Source: Alphaproteobacteria bacterium
GTDB lineage: Bacteria > Pseudomonadota > Alphaproteobacteria > JAEULC01
Length of the DNA: 64,000 nucleotides
Direction: 5' to 3'
Assembly (NCBI GenBank): GCA_020846275.1
Contig: JADLEG010000188.1
Location: 1-64,000 of the forward strand
The translations under genes and the position numbers were made by a program. Below are positions 45,901 to 53,520 of the stretch, one piece after another (within the stretch, counting starts at the first letter, position 1; each line of letters starts with the position of its first letter). The notes under the pieces were generated by a model, which worked only from the letters and a program-made list of their open reading frames with translations, had not been told where the DNA came from and ran no database searches.

Positions 45901-48110
45901 ACGCGGACGATTTCTTCACCTACACGGTTTCCGACGGCCAGGGCGGCTCGGCGACGGCGACGCTGACGATTTCGGTGACCGGCGTGAACGACGCGCCCAC
46001 CGCCAATCCCGACGCGATACAGGCGGTCGAGGACGGCGGCCCCGTCGCGACCGGCTTCGCCGCGCTGCTGGCCAACGACACCGATCCCGAAGGCAACATC
46101 ACGGTGGCCTCGGTGGCGGCGACGTCGGCCGCGGGCGCGGCCGTGTCGATCGTCAACGGCCAGGTGGTTTACGATCCGGGCCACCTGTTCCAGTCGCTGG
46201 GCCAGGGCCAGAGCACGACCGACAGCTTCACCTACACGATCACCGACAACGCGGGCGCGCAGTCCTCGTCGACGGTGACGGTGACGATCGCGGGCGTGAA
46301 CGACGCGCCCACCGCCAATCCCGACGCGATCCAGGCGGTCGAGGACGGCGGGCCGGTCGCGACCGGCTTCGCGGCCCTGCTGGCCAACGACACCGATCCC
46401 GAGGGCAACATCACCATTGCCTCGGTGTCGGCCACCTCGGCCGCGGGCGCTTCGGTGTCGATCGTCAACGGCCAGGTGGTCTATGACCCGGGCCACCTGT
46501 TCCAGTCCTTGGGCCAGGACGAAAGTACGACCGACAGCTTCACCTACACGATCACCGACAATTTCGGCGCCCAGTCCAGCTCGACCGTCGCGGTCGCGGT
46601 CGCGGGCGCGAACGACGCGCCGGTCGCCGAGGGCGATCGCTACGCCGCCGTCAGCGACGATTCGGGGCCGGTCGCGCTGCACATCGCCGCGCCGACCGAC
46701 GCTGACGCGCACGACGTGCTGAGTGCCACCATCAGCGGCCTGCCGACCAACGGCGAGATCCATCTCGCCAACGGCGCGGCGGTCGCCAACGGCCAGGTCC
46801 TGACCGTCAGCCAGTTGACCGGCCTGACCTTCACGCCGACGGATACCCACGCCGACACACATTCCTCGTTCTCCTACGTGGTCACCGACGGCCATGGCGG
46901 CTCGTACAGCGCGACGATCGCGATCGATACGATCGACGCCAACCACCAGACCGTTGTCGGCTACTACGACTTGATCGAGGGCCAGGGCAACCCGGGCCAG
47001 GTTGCCAGCATTCAAGCCGCCGGCTACGCGGCCGTTAACATCACCGAGCCCACGGCGGCGCAGCTCGCGGGTATCGACGTGTTCTTCGTGCAGGGCCGGC
47101 CCGACGTCGAAACGGGCAGCGAGTACCTCAGCCATCTTGGCGACATCGCCGCCGCCGTGGCGAACGGGATGACGCTGATCTTCCACGACAACGTCGTGAC
47201 GGGCGCGAACGACATCTTGCCGGGCGGCGAATCCTTCACGATCGTCCAGAGCTTTGACGATGCGGAAGACATCAATGTGCTGGTGCCGGACTCGCTGCTC
47301 GCAAACGGTCCGGGCGGAGTCATCACGAACGCCACCTTGGACAATGCGTCGTATTCGACGCATGGCTTCGCGCTGTCGGGCACGCTGCCGACGGACGCGG
47401 AACTGCTGCTCAGCAACGGCACCCCGTCCGATATCGTCGCGTTCTCGTATTCCTACGGCGCGGGGCACGTCTACTACGCGACCATTCCGCTGGAATATTA
47501 CCTGGGCGGCTCGGGCGATCCCGACCTCACCCCGGTGTTCGAGGAGATCTACGCGCCGAACGTCGTTGCGTATGGCGCCAGCCTCGGCGGTCTGGCCGAG
47601 GGCCACCAGTTCGCCGGCACGACCGGCGGCGATCTCCTTGTGGGCGGCGGTGGCGGCGATGTGCTGGTCGGCAATGGCGGGCACGACCTGATCCTGGGCG
47701 GCGCCGGCGACGACCGGCTGGTGGTCAAGGACCTGGGCTTCCTCAAGGCCGATGGCGGCGCGGGCAACGACGTGCTGGCCTTCGACACCAGCGGCACGAT
47801 CGACCTGTCCGCTCTCGACGCCGGGCATTTTGCCGGGATCGAGCGCCTGGACATCGGCAACGGTCGCACGGACGCGCTGCAGATCGGGGCGGACCAAGTG
47901 CTGGCGCTCAACTCCGAGCACCAGGGAGCCGACAACACCGCGGCGAACGCGCTGAAGGTGCTTGGCGACGCCGGCGACAGCCTCAAGCTGCTTGGCGACT
48001 GGCAGGCCGGCGCCCAGGATTCCGGCGGCCAGGGCTTCCAGCTCTACACGCTGGGCGACGCCAAGGTTGCCGTCGAACAGCAGGATATCTCGGTCCAGAT
48101 CATCCACTGA
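42942..48110 (+). CDS. FecR/NIDO/VCBS/RTX surface adhesin, putative type I secretion substrate
   Basis: A 1722-residue, very acidic, Gly/Asn/Thr-rich protein with no Sec signal peptide. Order of parts: an N-terminal module to about 112 with VAAGPAAI at 108-115; a FecR domain about 114-265 ending GIRGTKV; a proline linker near 406-412; a cadherin/VCBS-like repeat; a NIDO domain about 600-740; four or five VCBS-type repeats to about 1330, each ending in an NDAP motif; an α/β domain resembling glutamine-amidotransferase or ThuA folds about 1335-1545; RTX nonapeptides 1562-1594; and a C-terminal secretion region. The Ala-Ala site sits where LapG cuts LapA. The GTG start follows AAGGATGAG. It precedes two TolC genes and an exporter. 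Confidence 0.83.
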   Translation: MAQDSNTDGGSVETVRDGGSIVTVGAGGAGPIVVPDNVFLLTAGFDRAGADLRLVGKDGQSVLVKDYFTGGGTPADLVTTTGAVVHGGTAKILAGSPALMQIAQAGGVAAGPAAIGKITALTGDVTVQRAGVLLSSTGPEKVGIDTPIYRNDVLQTGKGASVAVTFVDKTNFSLGEDARMAMNEFAYNPQTGAGNALLSVLQGSFSFVSGQVAKSGDDAIKVQMPTMTIGIRGTKVAGYAAAEGVESQVTLLQNDDGTVGKIFVFNSSAGYLITQANFTAYSTSQAQVFQQPTLLVNLTKYQDTLSTLQKAIHSQGDRASLDKQSPTDIALARALNEAQPGAGGEGQGGGSGGFGTQNFGDLGITLVTFRSGGDLFAAVFNNADPTKAGGDIGTTNTATNGVINQEPPPPPPAQVVASNVSTPEDDTASGAIPTPDGANPGALTFTLIVPPILGSVTLAADGTFVYMPGNVLQALAQGQTAADSFTVQIAGGPNGTVNQVIGVNIIGENDAPVAGPSQGAVVEDQAGATQGNVLTTAADIDNGAVLQVVSVNGIALGGPGGGGNGGGTLQLTQAVLNYLNSQGQALVNGLGGAAGFGENTVPVGDDNSFPQSGAGIDISSVFTGGLNFFGTTYNALYVNNNGNITFTGPLGTFTPSQIGAGFNAPIIAPFWADVDTRGADNVPPTPGGNSTGTDNVYYDLDAANHVFTVTWDDVGYFSGATDKVNAFQLQLIDRGDGNFDIVFRYESINWTTGSASGGSGGLGGSPARGGYSAGDGTHYFELPGSGNQGSVLAWDESAGNTGQVGVYVFQVRGGQVVGGSGSATIETDYGTLVMNADGSYTYTPDNSSPLVQALAQGETYNDVFTYTVSDEFGATSQTSLTIAITGTNDAPVAQPDINLVGEDGGSVGGNVLGNDTDVDHGAVRQVVSVVASAPPDDQSAALVTPDASVGSEIRGQYGTLVLNADGSYTYTVDPNSPALQGLGQGQHADDFFTYTVSDGQGGSATATLTISVTGVNDAPTANPDAIQAVEDGGPVATGFAALLANDTDPEGNITVASVAATSAAGAAVSIVNGQVVYDPGHLFQSLGQGQSTTDSFTYTITDNAGAQSSSTVTVTIAGVNDAPTANPDAIQAVEDGGPVATGFAALLANDTDPEGNITIASVSATSAAGASVSIVNGQVVYDPGHLFQSLGQDESTTDSFTYTITDNFGAQSSSTVAVAVAGANDAPVAEGDRYAAVSDDSGPVALHIAAPTDADAHDVLSATISGLPTNGEIHLANGAAVANGQVLTVSQLTGLTFTPTDTHADTHSSFSYVVTDGHGGSYSATIAIDTIDANHQTVVGYYDLIEGQGNPGQVASIQAAGYAAVNITEPTAAQLAGIDVFFVQGRPDVETGSEYLSHLGDIAAAVANGMTLIFHDNVVTGANDILPGGESFTIVQSFDDAEDINVLVPDSLLANGPGGVITNATLDNASYSTHGFALSGTLPTDAELLLSNGTPSDIVAFSYSYGAGHVYYATIPLEYYLGGSGDPDLTPVFEEIYAPNVVAYGASLGGLAEGHQFAGTTGGDLLVGGGGGDVLVGNGGHDLILGGAGDDRLVVKDLGFLKADGGAGNDVLAFDTSGTIDLSALDAGHFAGIERLDIGNGRTDALQIGADQVLALNSEHQGADNTAANALKVLGDAGDSLKLLGDWQAGAQDSGGQGFQLYTLGDAKVAVEQQDISVQIIH
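45987..46610 (+). repeat. Two near-identical 312-bp tandem repeats inside the adhesin gene
   Basis: Copies at 45987-46298 and 46299-46610 each encode 104 residues starting NDAPTANPDAIQAVEDGG. They differ at only a few residues (for example GQGQSTT and GQDESTT) and the DNA is also nearly identical. The neighbouring VCBS repeats are much more diverged, so this looks like a recent duplication. Confidence 0.88.
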
Positions 48111-48392
48111 TCGCGCGCGCCGTTTCACGATTCGCGGGTCAGCTTGGTCGAGGCCCGTCATGGCTCTCCCGGCATGGCGAACCTCGCGAACGAATCGGCG
48201 GGACTCTGCCGCTTTCGGCGCGCTGGCGCGAATATTCTGTTGCAGATTCGCCACAATGCGGCTGGATGCACGCGGTGCCCGCGACTCTTGGCGGCATGGC
48301 GTTGGCTGTGTTCGGCTTTTCTTCATATGGTATTGGGCAAACGAGCGTGCCGGGGCCGGCTTTTCTCGGGCCCCCAGACAGGCAGGGGCACC

Positions 48393-49778
48393 ATGATTTC
48401 GCGTAGGACGGGTCTGTTCGATCCGGACGTCCGCAGGTTTTTGGCGTTCGGCGGCGCAATGGCGCTGATCCTGGGGCTGGCGGGCGCGTCCGCGCATGCC
48501 GCTTCGCTCAAGGAAGCGGTCACCACCACGATCGCCAAGCATCCGACCTTGCAGCGCGACGTGGCGCTGAGCCGCGCCGCGGAGAAGGGCGTCGACCAGG
48601 CCGATTCCAATTTCCTGCCGACGATCGACGTCGATTCCGAGGCCGGCTACGAATACACCAACAGCCCCACCACCCGCGGTCGCGTGACCAAGGGGCCGCG
48701 CGATTCCTCCGGCGTCTCGCGGTTCCGCCAGGACAACAATTTCACGTTCCGCCAGATGGCGTTCGACGGCTTCCTGGCGTCGAACACCGTCGCCTCGGCG
48801 CGCGCGACCTATGAAGGGTCCAGGGACGCGATCGCGTTCACCGGCGAGGTGCTGGGCATCCGCGTCGTGCAACTCTACGTCGACGTCCTGCGCAACCAGG
48901 AATTCGTCGCCTACGCGGAAGCCAACGTGCGCGAGCTGGGCGGCATCACCGAGCAGATCCGCAAGCTGGCCGGCGCCGGCCGCGGCACCACGGCCGACGT
49001 CAACCAGGCGGAAAGCCGCTTGGCCCTCGGCCGCTCGGCACTCGAGCAGCGCAAGGGCGAGCTGCGCGCCGCGATCGCGCGCTATGTCGAGTTCGTCGGC
49101 GAAGAGCCGCGCGATCTGGTCAATCCCGGCATCCCGGTCTATCGCCGGCCCGACAACGAGGATGCGGCCGTGCAGCTTGCGGTCGCGAACAACCCCTCGG
49201 CGCAGGTGACGGCCGCCAGCTACCAGGCGAAGAAATCCGACGCCAAGGCGGCCGACGCGCCGTTCTATCCGCGGCTGGACGCCGAACTGCTGGGCTCCAC
49301 GGGCAGCAACCTCGACGGCGCCAAGGGCCGCGACAGTGATTTCAACGCGCGCATGCGGATGCGCTACAACGCCTTCAACGGCTTCGGCGACGTCGCCCGG
49401 CGCGGCCGCGCCAACGAGGAGGCCAACGCCGCCCAGCAGGACGACAGCGAGCAGCGCCGCCAGATCCGCGAGGACGTGCGGGTCGCCTTCCGCAACCTGG
49501 TGACGGCCGATGAACGCATCATCCCGCTGCGCCAGCACACCGAATCGTCCGAACGCGTGCTGCGGGGCTATCGCAGCCAGTTCGAGCTGGGCCGGCGCTC
49601 GCTGCTCGATCTCCTGGACGCGCAGAACGAGCTGTTCCAGTCGCAATTGTCGCGTACCGACGGCGAGTATCGCATCGTGCTCGCGAACTACGAGCTCGTC
49701 TTCACGATGGGCGCGCTGCTCGACACGGTCGGCGTGCCGCTTCCGGCGGACGCGAAGCCGAAGACGGGAATGAACTGA
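48393..49778 (+). CDS. TolC-family outer membrane channel (copy 1)
   Basis: A 461-residue outer membrane efflux protein with a signal peptide cut after AHA near residue 36. The tandem OEP domains are long helical hairpins; VYLDVLRN-type and FELGRRSLLDLLDAQNELF near the C-terminus are characteristic of type I secretion TolC/LapE proteins. It would form the outer membrane duct for the exporter encoded downstream. The start is ATG 48393. About 280 bases separate it from the adhesin stop; I see no gene in that gap. Confidence 0.87.
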   Translation: MISRRTGLFDPDVRRFLAFGGAMALILGLAGASAHAASLKEAVTTTIAKHPTLQRDVALSRAAEKGVDQADSNFLPTIDVDSEAGYEYTNSPTTRGRVTKGPRDSSGVSRFRQDNNFTFRQMAFDGFLASNTVASARATYEGSRDAIAFTGEVLGIRVVQLYVDVLRNQEFVAYAEANVRELGGITEQIRKLAGAGRGTTADVNQAESRLALGRSALEQRKGELRAAIARYVEFVGEEPRDLVNPGIPVYRRPDNEDAAVQLAVANNPSAQVTAASYQAKKSDAKAADAPFYPRLDAELLGSTGSNLDGAKGRDSDFNARMRMRYNAFNGFGDVARRGRANEEANAAQQDDSEQRRQIREDVRVAFRNLVTADERIIPLRQHTESSERVLRGYRSQFELGRRSLLDLLDAQNELFQSQLSRTDGEYRIVLANYELVFTMGALLDTVGVPLPADAKPKTGMN

Positions 49779-49810
49779 ACGCGGTGGCGTTGGGGGCAGG
49801 GGGGACAAGC

Positions 49811-51151
49811 GTGGCCAGCGCGCATCCGGTGCGATCGCTCCGCGCCGCCATCATGGCGGCGGCGCTGGCGTTTGCGCTGATGCCGGCCGCGCCGCTTTGG
49901 GCCCGGTCGCTGCCCGACGTGGTCGCCGACACGATCAGCGCCAATCCCGAGGTGCAGCGCGACCGCGCCCTGCTGCGCGCCGCCGACCGGCGGGTCGACG
50001 AGCGCTTCGCCGGATTCCTGCCCAAGGTCGATCTCGAGTCCTCCGGCGGCTACGAATACACCAACGATCCGTTCACGCGCTCGCGCGTCGACAAGGAGCC
50101 GAACGACGATTCCGGCCGGCATTTGCTGCGCACCGACAACACGCTGACCCTGCGCCAGCTCGTGTTCGACGGCTTCGGAACCTCCAGCCGCGAGCTGGCG
50201 GCGGAAGCCGAGCGCCGGGCCGCCGAGCGCCGCGTCGCCGAGACGTCCGAGCGGATCGCCCAGCGCGCGGTCGAGGTCTATCTCGACGTGCTGCGCACCG
50301 ACGAGCAGATGGCGCTCGCGCAGGCGAACCTGGACTACCACCGCGAGATCCTGCGCAAGGTCGAGGCGCGCGCGACCTCGGGGCTCAGCGACCAGCTCGA
50401 CCTCGAACAGGCGCGCGCCCGCGTCGCGCTGGCCCAGGCGAGCCTGGTGCTCCGCGCCGGCGAGCAGCGCTCGGCCCGCGCGCGCTACCTCGAGTTCATC
50501 GGCCAGGCGCCCGCCGACCTGGTGCGCCCGCCGCCCGAGCAGTTCCGCAGCCCGCCCACGATCGAATCCGCGATCGACGAGGCCTTGCGGGCCAATCCCA
50601 CCGTGTCGGTCACCGCCGCCCAGATCGACGCCGCGCGCGCCGAGATCGACGCGGCGCGGTCGACCTTCTACCCGCGCCTCGACCTCGAAGTGGCCGGCAA
50701 CACCGGCAAGAACATCGACGGCGTGATCGGCCGCGACAGCAGCGTCAGCGTCCTGCTGCGGCTGCGCTACAACCTGTTCAACGGCTTCTTCGACGACGCC
50801 ACCGTCCAGCGCCGCAGCGCCGAGGCGGCCGCGGCCTCCTACAGCGACGGCGAGGCGCGCCGGCAGGTGCGCGAGGACACGCGCGTCGCCTTCCGCAACC
50901 TGACCACCGCGCAGGACCGCCTGCCGCCGCTGCGCGACCATGTCGCGTCCTCGCGCCGGACGGTCGACGACTATCTCGGGCAGTTCGAGCTGGGCAAGCG
51001 CAAGCTGCTCGACCTGCTCGACGCCCAGAACGAGCACTACCAGGCCCGCTCGAACCTGGTCGACGGCGACTACACCCTGCTGGTGGCCCAGTTCCGGCTG
51101 GCCTTGGCCATGGGGCAGCTGCGCGGGGCGCTGGGGATCGCCGGCAACTGA
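49811..51151 (+). CDS. TolC-family outer membrane channel (copy 2)
   Basis: A 446-residue paralogue of the preceding TolC-like gene. It repeats the same landmarks: GGYEYTNDPFTRSRVDKEP against GYEYTNSPTTRGRVTKGP, and FELGKRKLLDLLDAQNEHY near the end. A signal peptide ends at LWA. The GTG at 49811 has AGGGGGGA upstream at good spacing; GTG 49784 is an alternative that adds nine residues. The pair is separated by only a few bases from copy 1 and both lie upstream of the exporter. Confidence 0.86.
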   Translation: MASAHPVRSLRAAIMAAALAFALMPAAPLWARSLPDVVADTISANPEVQRDRALLRAADRRVDERFAGFLPKVDLESSGGYEYTNDPFTRSRVDKEPNDDSGRHLLRTDNTLTLRQLVFDGFGTSSRELAAEAERRAAERRVAETSERIAQRAVEVYLDVLRTDEQMALAQANLDYHREILRKVEARATSGLSDQLDLEQARARVALAQASLVLRAGEQRSARARYLEFIGQAPADLVRPPPEQFRSPPTIESAIDEALRANPTVSVTAAQIDAARAEIDAARSTFYPRLDLEVAGNTGKNIDGVIGRDSSVSVLLRLRYNLFNGFFDDATVQRRSAEAAAASYSDGEARRQVREDTRVAFRNLTTAQDRLPPLRDHVASSRRTVDDYLGQFELGKRKLLDLLDAQNEHYQARSNLVDGDYTLLVAQFRLALAMGQLRGALGIAGN

Positions 51152-51243
51152 CGGTCGCGGGCCGCGCCGGCGGGTTTCGTCCGCCTGGGCGCGCGAAGGA
51201 TATAGTGATATCATCAGTTTAGCGGTCGAATCGAGGCGGCCGC

Positions 51244-53499
51244 ATGGCGCCTACAACCGAAGGCCCCTATCGCGACATGAACGACGCGACCAAGACGCTG
51301 GGGACCGATCCCCTTGCCGGCACGAAGTCGGCTGAAGCCGGGCACGACGGCGAGCCGCTGGTGCTGGAGGATGCCGCGCCGGGCGAGGATCCGCTGGCGG
51401 AATGCCTGGCGTTCCTGACCCGGTTCTACGGCCGCGCCTACACGCCCGTACAGTTGCGCGCCGGCGTGCCCCTGGAGCAGGGGCGGCTCGGCATGGCGGG
51501 GCTGGCCGAGGCGGCGCGGCGGATCGGCCTGGTGGCGATGCGCGACGTCACCGCGCTGAAGGACATTCCGGCGCTGGCCCTGCCGGCGATCCTGCCGCTG
51601 AAGGACGGGCGGGCGGTGGTGCTGCTGCGCCTGCTCAAACGCGGCAAGGTCGAAATCTACGATCCGCGCGCGGGCGACGGCACGGCCGAGCGCCCGCTCA
51701 AGGATGTCGAGCCGCTCTATGCCGGCCGCGCCATCTATGTGCGCCCGCGCTTCCAGTTCGACGTGCGCTCGCACATCCTCGACCTGCCGACCGCGCGCTC
51801 GTGGTTCTGGGGCGGCATCCGCCAGAACGGATGGATCTTCGCCAACGCGGTGCTGGCCACGGTGGTGGTCAACATCCTGGCGCTGGTCAGCCCGGTCTTC
51901 ACGCTGGCGGTCTATGACCGCGTGGTGCCCAACGCAGCGATGGACACGCTGTGGGTGCTGGCGACCGGCGTGGTGGTCGTCGCCGGCTTCGACTTCCTGT
52001 TGCGCACCCTGCGCGGCTACATGATCGACGCCGCCGGCAAGCGCCTGGACATGGTGCTGGGCAACCGCATGTTCGAGCAGGTGCTGGCGATCAAGGGCGA
52101 GGCGCGGCCGCGCTCGGCCGGCAGCCTGGCGGTCACGCTCAAGGACTTCGACTCGGTGCGCGAATTCCTGGGCTCCGCCACCATCGCGGTGTTCGGCGAC
52201 ATGCCGTTCATCCTGCTGTTCCTGTTCGCGCTCTACCTGATCGGCGGGCCGATCGTGGCGCTGACCGCGGCGCTGGCCGTGCCGTTGACGCTCATCGTCG
52301 GCATGATGATCCACTTTCCGCTGCGCGCCGCCACGCGCCGCGCCATGATGGAATCGACCCAGAAGAACGCGCTGCTGTTCGAGGTGCTGAACGGCATCGA
52401 GACGATCAAGGCGGTGCGCGCCGAGGCCTGGGCGCGCCGGCACTGGGAGCACTACGTCGCGCTCAGCGCGGTCTCGGGCATGCGGATCAAGTTCCTGACC
52501 ATGCTCGCCACCAACTTCACGGCCACCACCAGCCTGCTCCTGACCGTGGCCATCATCGTCGCCGGGGTCTACGAGATCGTCGACGGCAAGATGACCTCGG
52601 GCGCGCTGATCGCCTCGATGATGCTGGGTTCGCGCATCATGGGGCCGCTCGGCCAGCTCGCCTCGCTGCTGGTGCGGGTCGACCAGATGCGCATCGCCTT
52701 CGACGCGCTCAGCAAGCTGATGGCGCTGCCGGTCGAGCAGTCGGCCGAGGACCAGCCGGTGCACGTGCCCGAGCTCAAGGGCGCGATCGAGCTGAAGGAC
52801 GTGTCGTTCCGCTATCCCGGCGAGGAAGTGCCGGTGCTCGACAGCGTATCCTTCGCGATCAAGCCGGGCGAGCGGGTGGCGATCCTGGGCCGCGTCGGAT
52901 CGGGCAAGAGCACGATCTTCCGCCTGCTGCAACGCCTCTATTCGCCGACCTCGGGCTTCATCCGCGTCGACGACCTCGACCTGCGCCAGATCGACTTGGC
53001 GGATCTGCGCCGCCAGATCGGCTACGTGCCGCAGGAGACCGTGCTGTTCTTCGGCACGGTGCGCGACAACCTGACCCAGGGCATGCCGCACGCCACCGAC
53101 GAGCAGGTGATGCGCGCGGTCGAGATGTCGGGGCTGATCGAATCGGTCAAGCAATGGCCGCGGGGCCTGGGCCAGCACGTGGGCGAGCGCGGCTTCAACC
53201 TGTCGGGCGGCCAGCGCCAGCTGATCGCGCTGGCCCGCGCGCTGATGGCCGGCCCGCCGATCCTGCTGCTGGACGAGCCGACCAGCAACCTCGACAACGC
53301 GGCCGAGCGGCGCTTCCTCGACAGCATGCGCAACTGGATGCCCGGGCGCACGCTGCTGCTGGTCACGCATCGCGCCTCGCTGCTGGCGCTGGTCGAGCGC
53401 GTGATCCTGATCGACAGGGGCAAGGTGGTGGCCGATGGCCCGCGCGACGAGGTGTTGGCGATGCTCGCCGGCGGCCGCACCCGCCTGGCGGCGGATTGA
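51244..53499 (+). CDS. Type I secretion ABC transporter (LapB/HlyB-like)
   Basis: A 751-residue inner membrane exporter. An N-terminal C39-peptidase-like domain (about residues 45-170) lacks the catalytic histidine region, so it is a docking domain rather than a protease. Six helices (about 195-460) and an ATPase domain follow, with Walker A GRVGSGKST, signature LSGGQRQ, Walker B ILLLDEPTSNLD and the H-loop VTHR. This layout fits exporters of RTX adhesins such as LapB. The ATG at 51244 follows GAGGCGG; ATG 51277 is an alternative. The adaptor gene starts 21 bases downstream. Confidence 0.9.
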   Translation: MAPTTEGPYRDMNDATKTLGTDPLAGTKSAEAGHDGEPLVLEDAAPGEDPLAECLAFLTRFYGRAYTPVQLRAGVPLEQGRLGMAGLAEAARRIGLVAMRDVTALKDIPALALPAILPLKDGRAVVLLRLLKRGKVEIYDPRAGDGTAERPLKDVEPLYAGRAIYVRPRFQFDVRSHILDLPTARSWFWGGIRQNGWIFANAVLATVVVNILALVSPVFTLAVYDRVVPNAAMDTLWVLATGVVVVAGFDFLLRTLRGYMIDAAGKRLDMVLGNRMFEQVLAIKGEARPRSAGSLAVTLKDFDSVREFLGSATIAVFGDMPFILLFLFALYLIGGPIVALTAALAVPLTLIVGMMIHFPLRAATRRAMMESTQKNALLFEVLNGIETIKAVRAEAWARRHWEHYVALSAVSGMRIKFLTMLATNFTATTSLLLTVAIIVAGVYEIVDGKMTSGALIASMMLGSRIMGPLGQLASLLVRVDQMRIAFDALSKLMALPVEQSAEDQPVHVPELKGAIELKDVSFRYPGEEVPVLDSVSFAIKPGERVAILGRVGSGKSTIFRLLQRLYSPTSGFIRVDDLDLRQIDLADLRRQIGYVPQETVLFFGTVRDNLTQGMPHATDEQVMRAVEMSGLIESVKQWPRGLGQHVGERGFNLSGGQRQLIALARALMAGPPILLLDEPTSNLDNAAERRFLDSMRNWMPGRTLLLVTHRASLLALVERVILIDRGKVVADGPRDEVLAMLAGGRTRLAAD

Positions 53500-53520
53500 C
53501 GCCATGGCCGGTGACAAGGC

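Noticed and set aside
45987..46610. Regular repeats as a CRISPR array
   Set aside because: The unit is 312 bp, in frame, and encodes VCBS-type repeats; there are no short repeats with unique spacers.
42837..49808. 2323-codon open frame on the minus strand
   Set aside because: It is antisense to the adhesin and the first TolC gene. Its translation is an Arg/Ala/Val/Gly-rich string typical of shadow frames in GC-rich DNA, with no domain.
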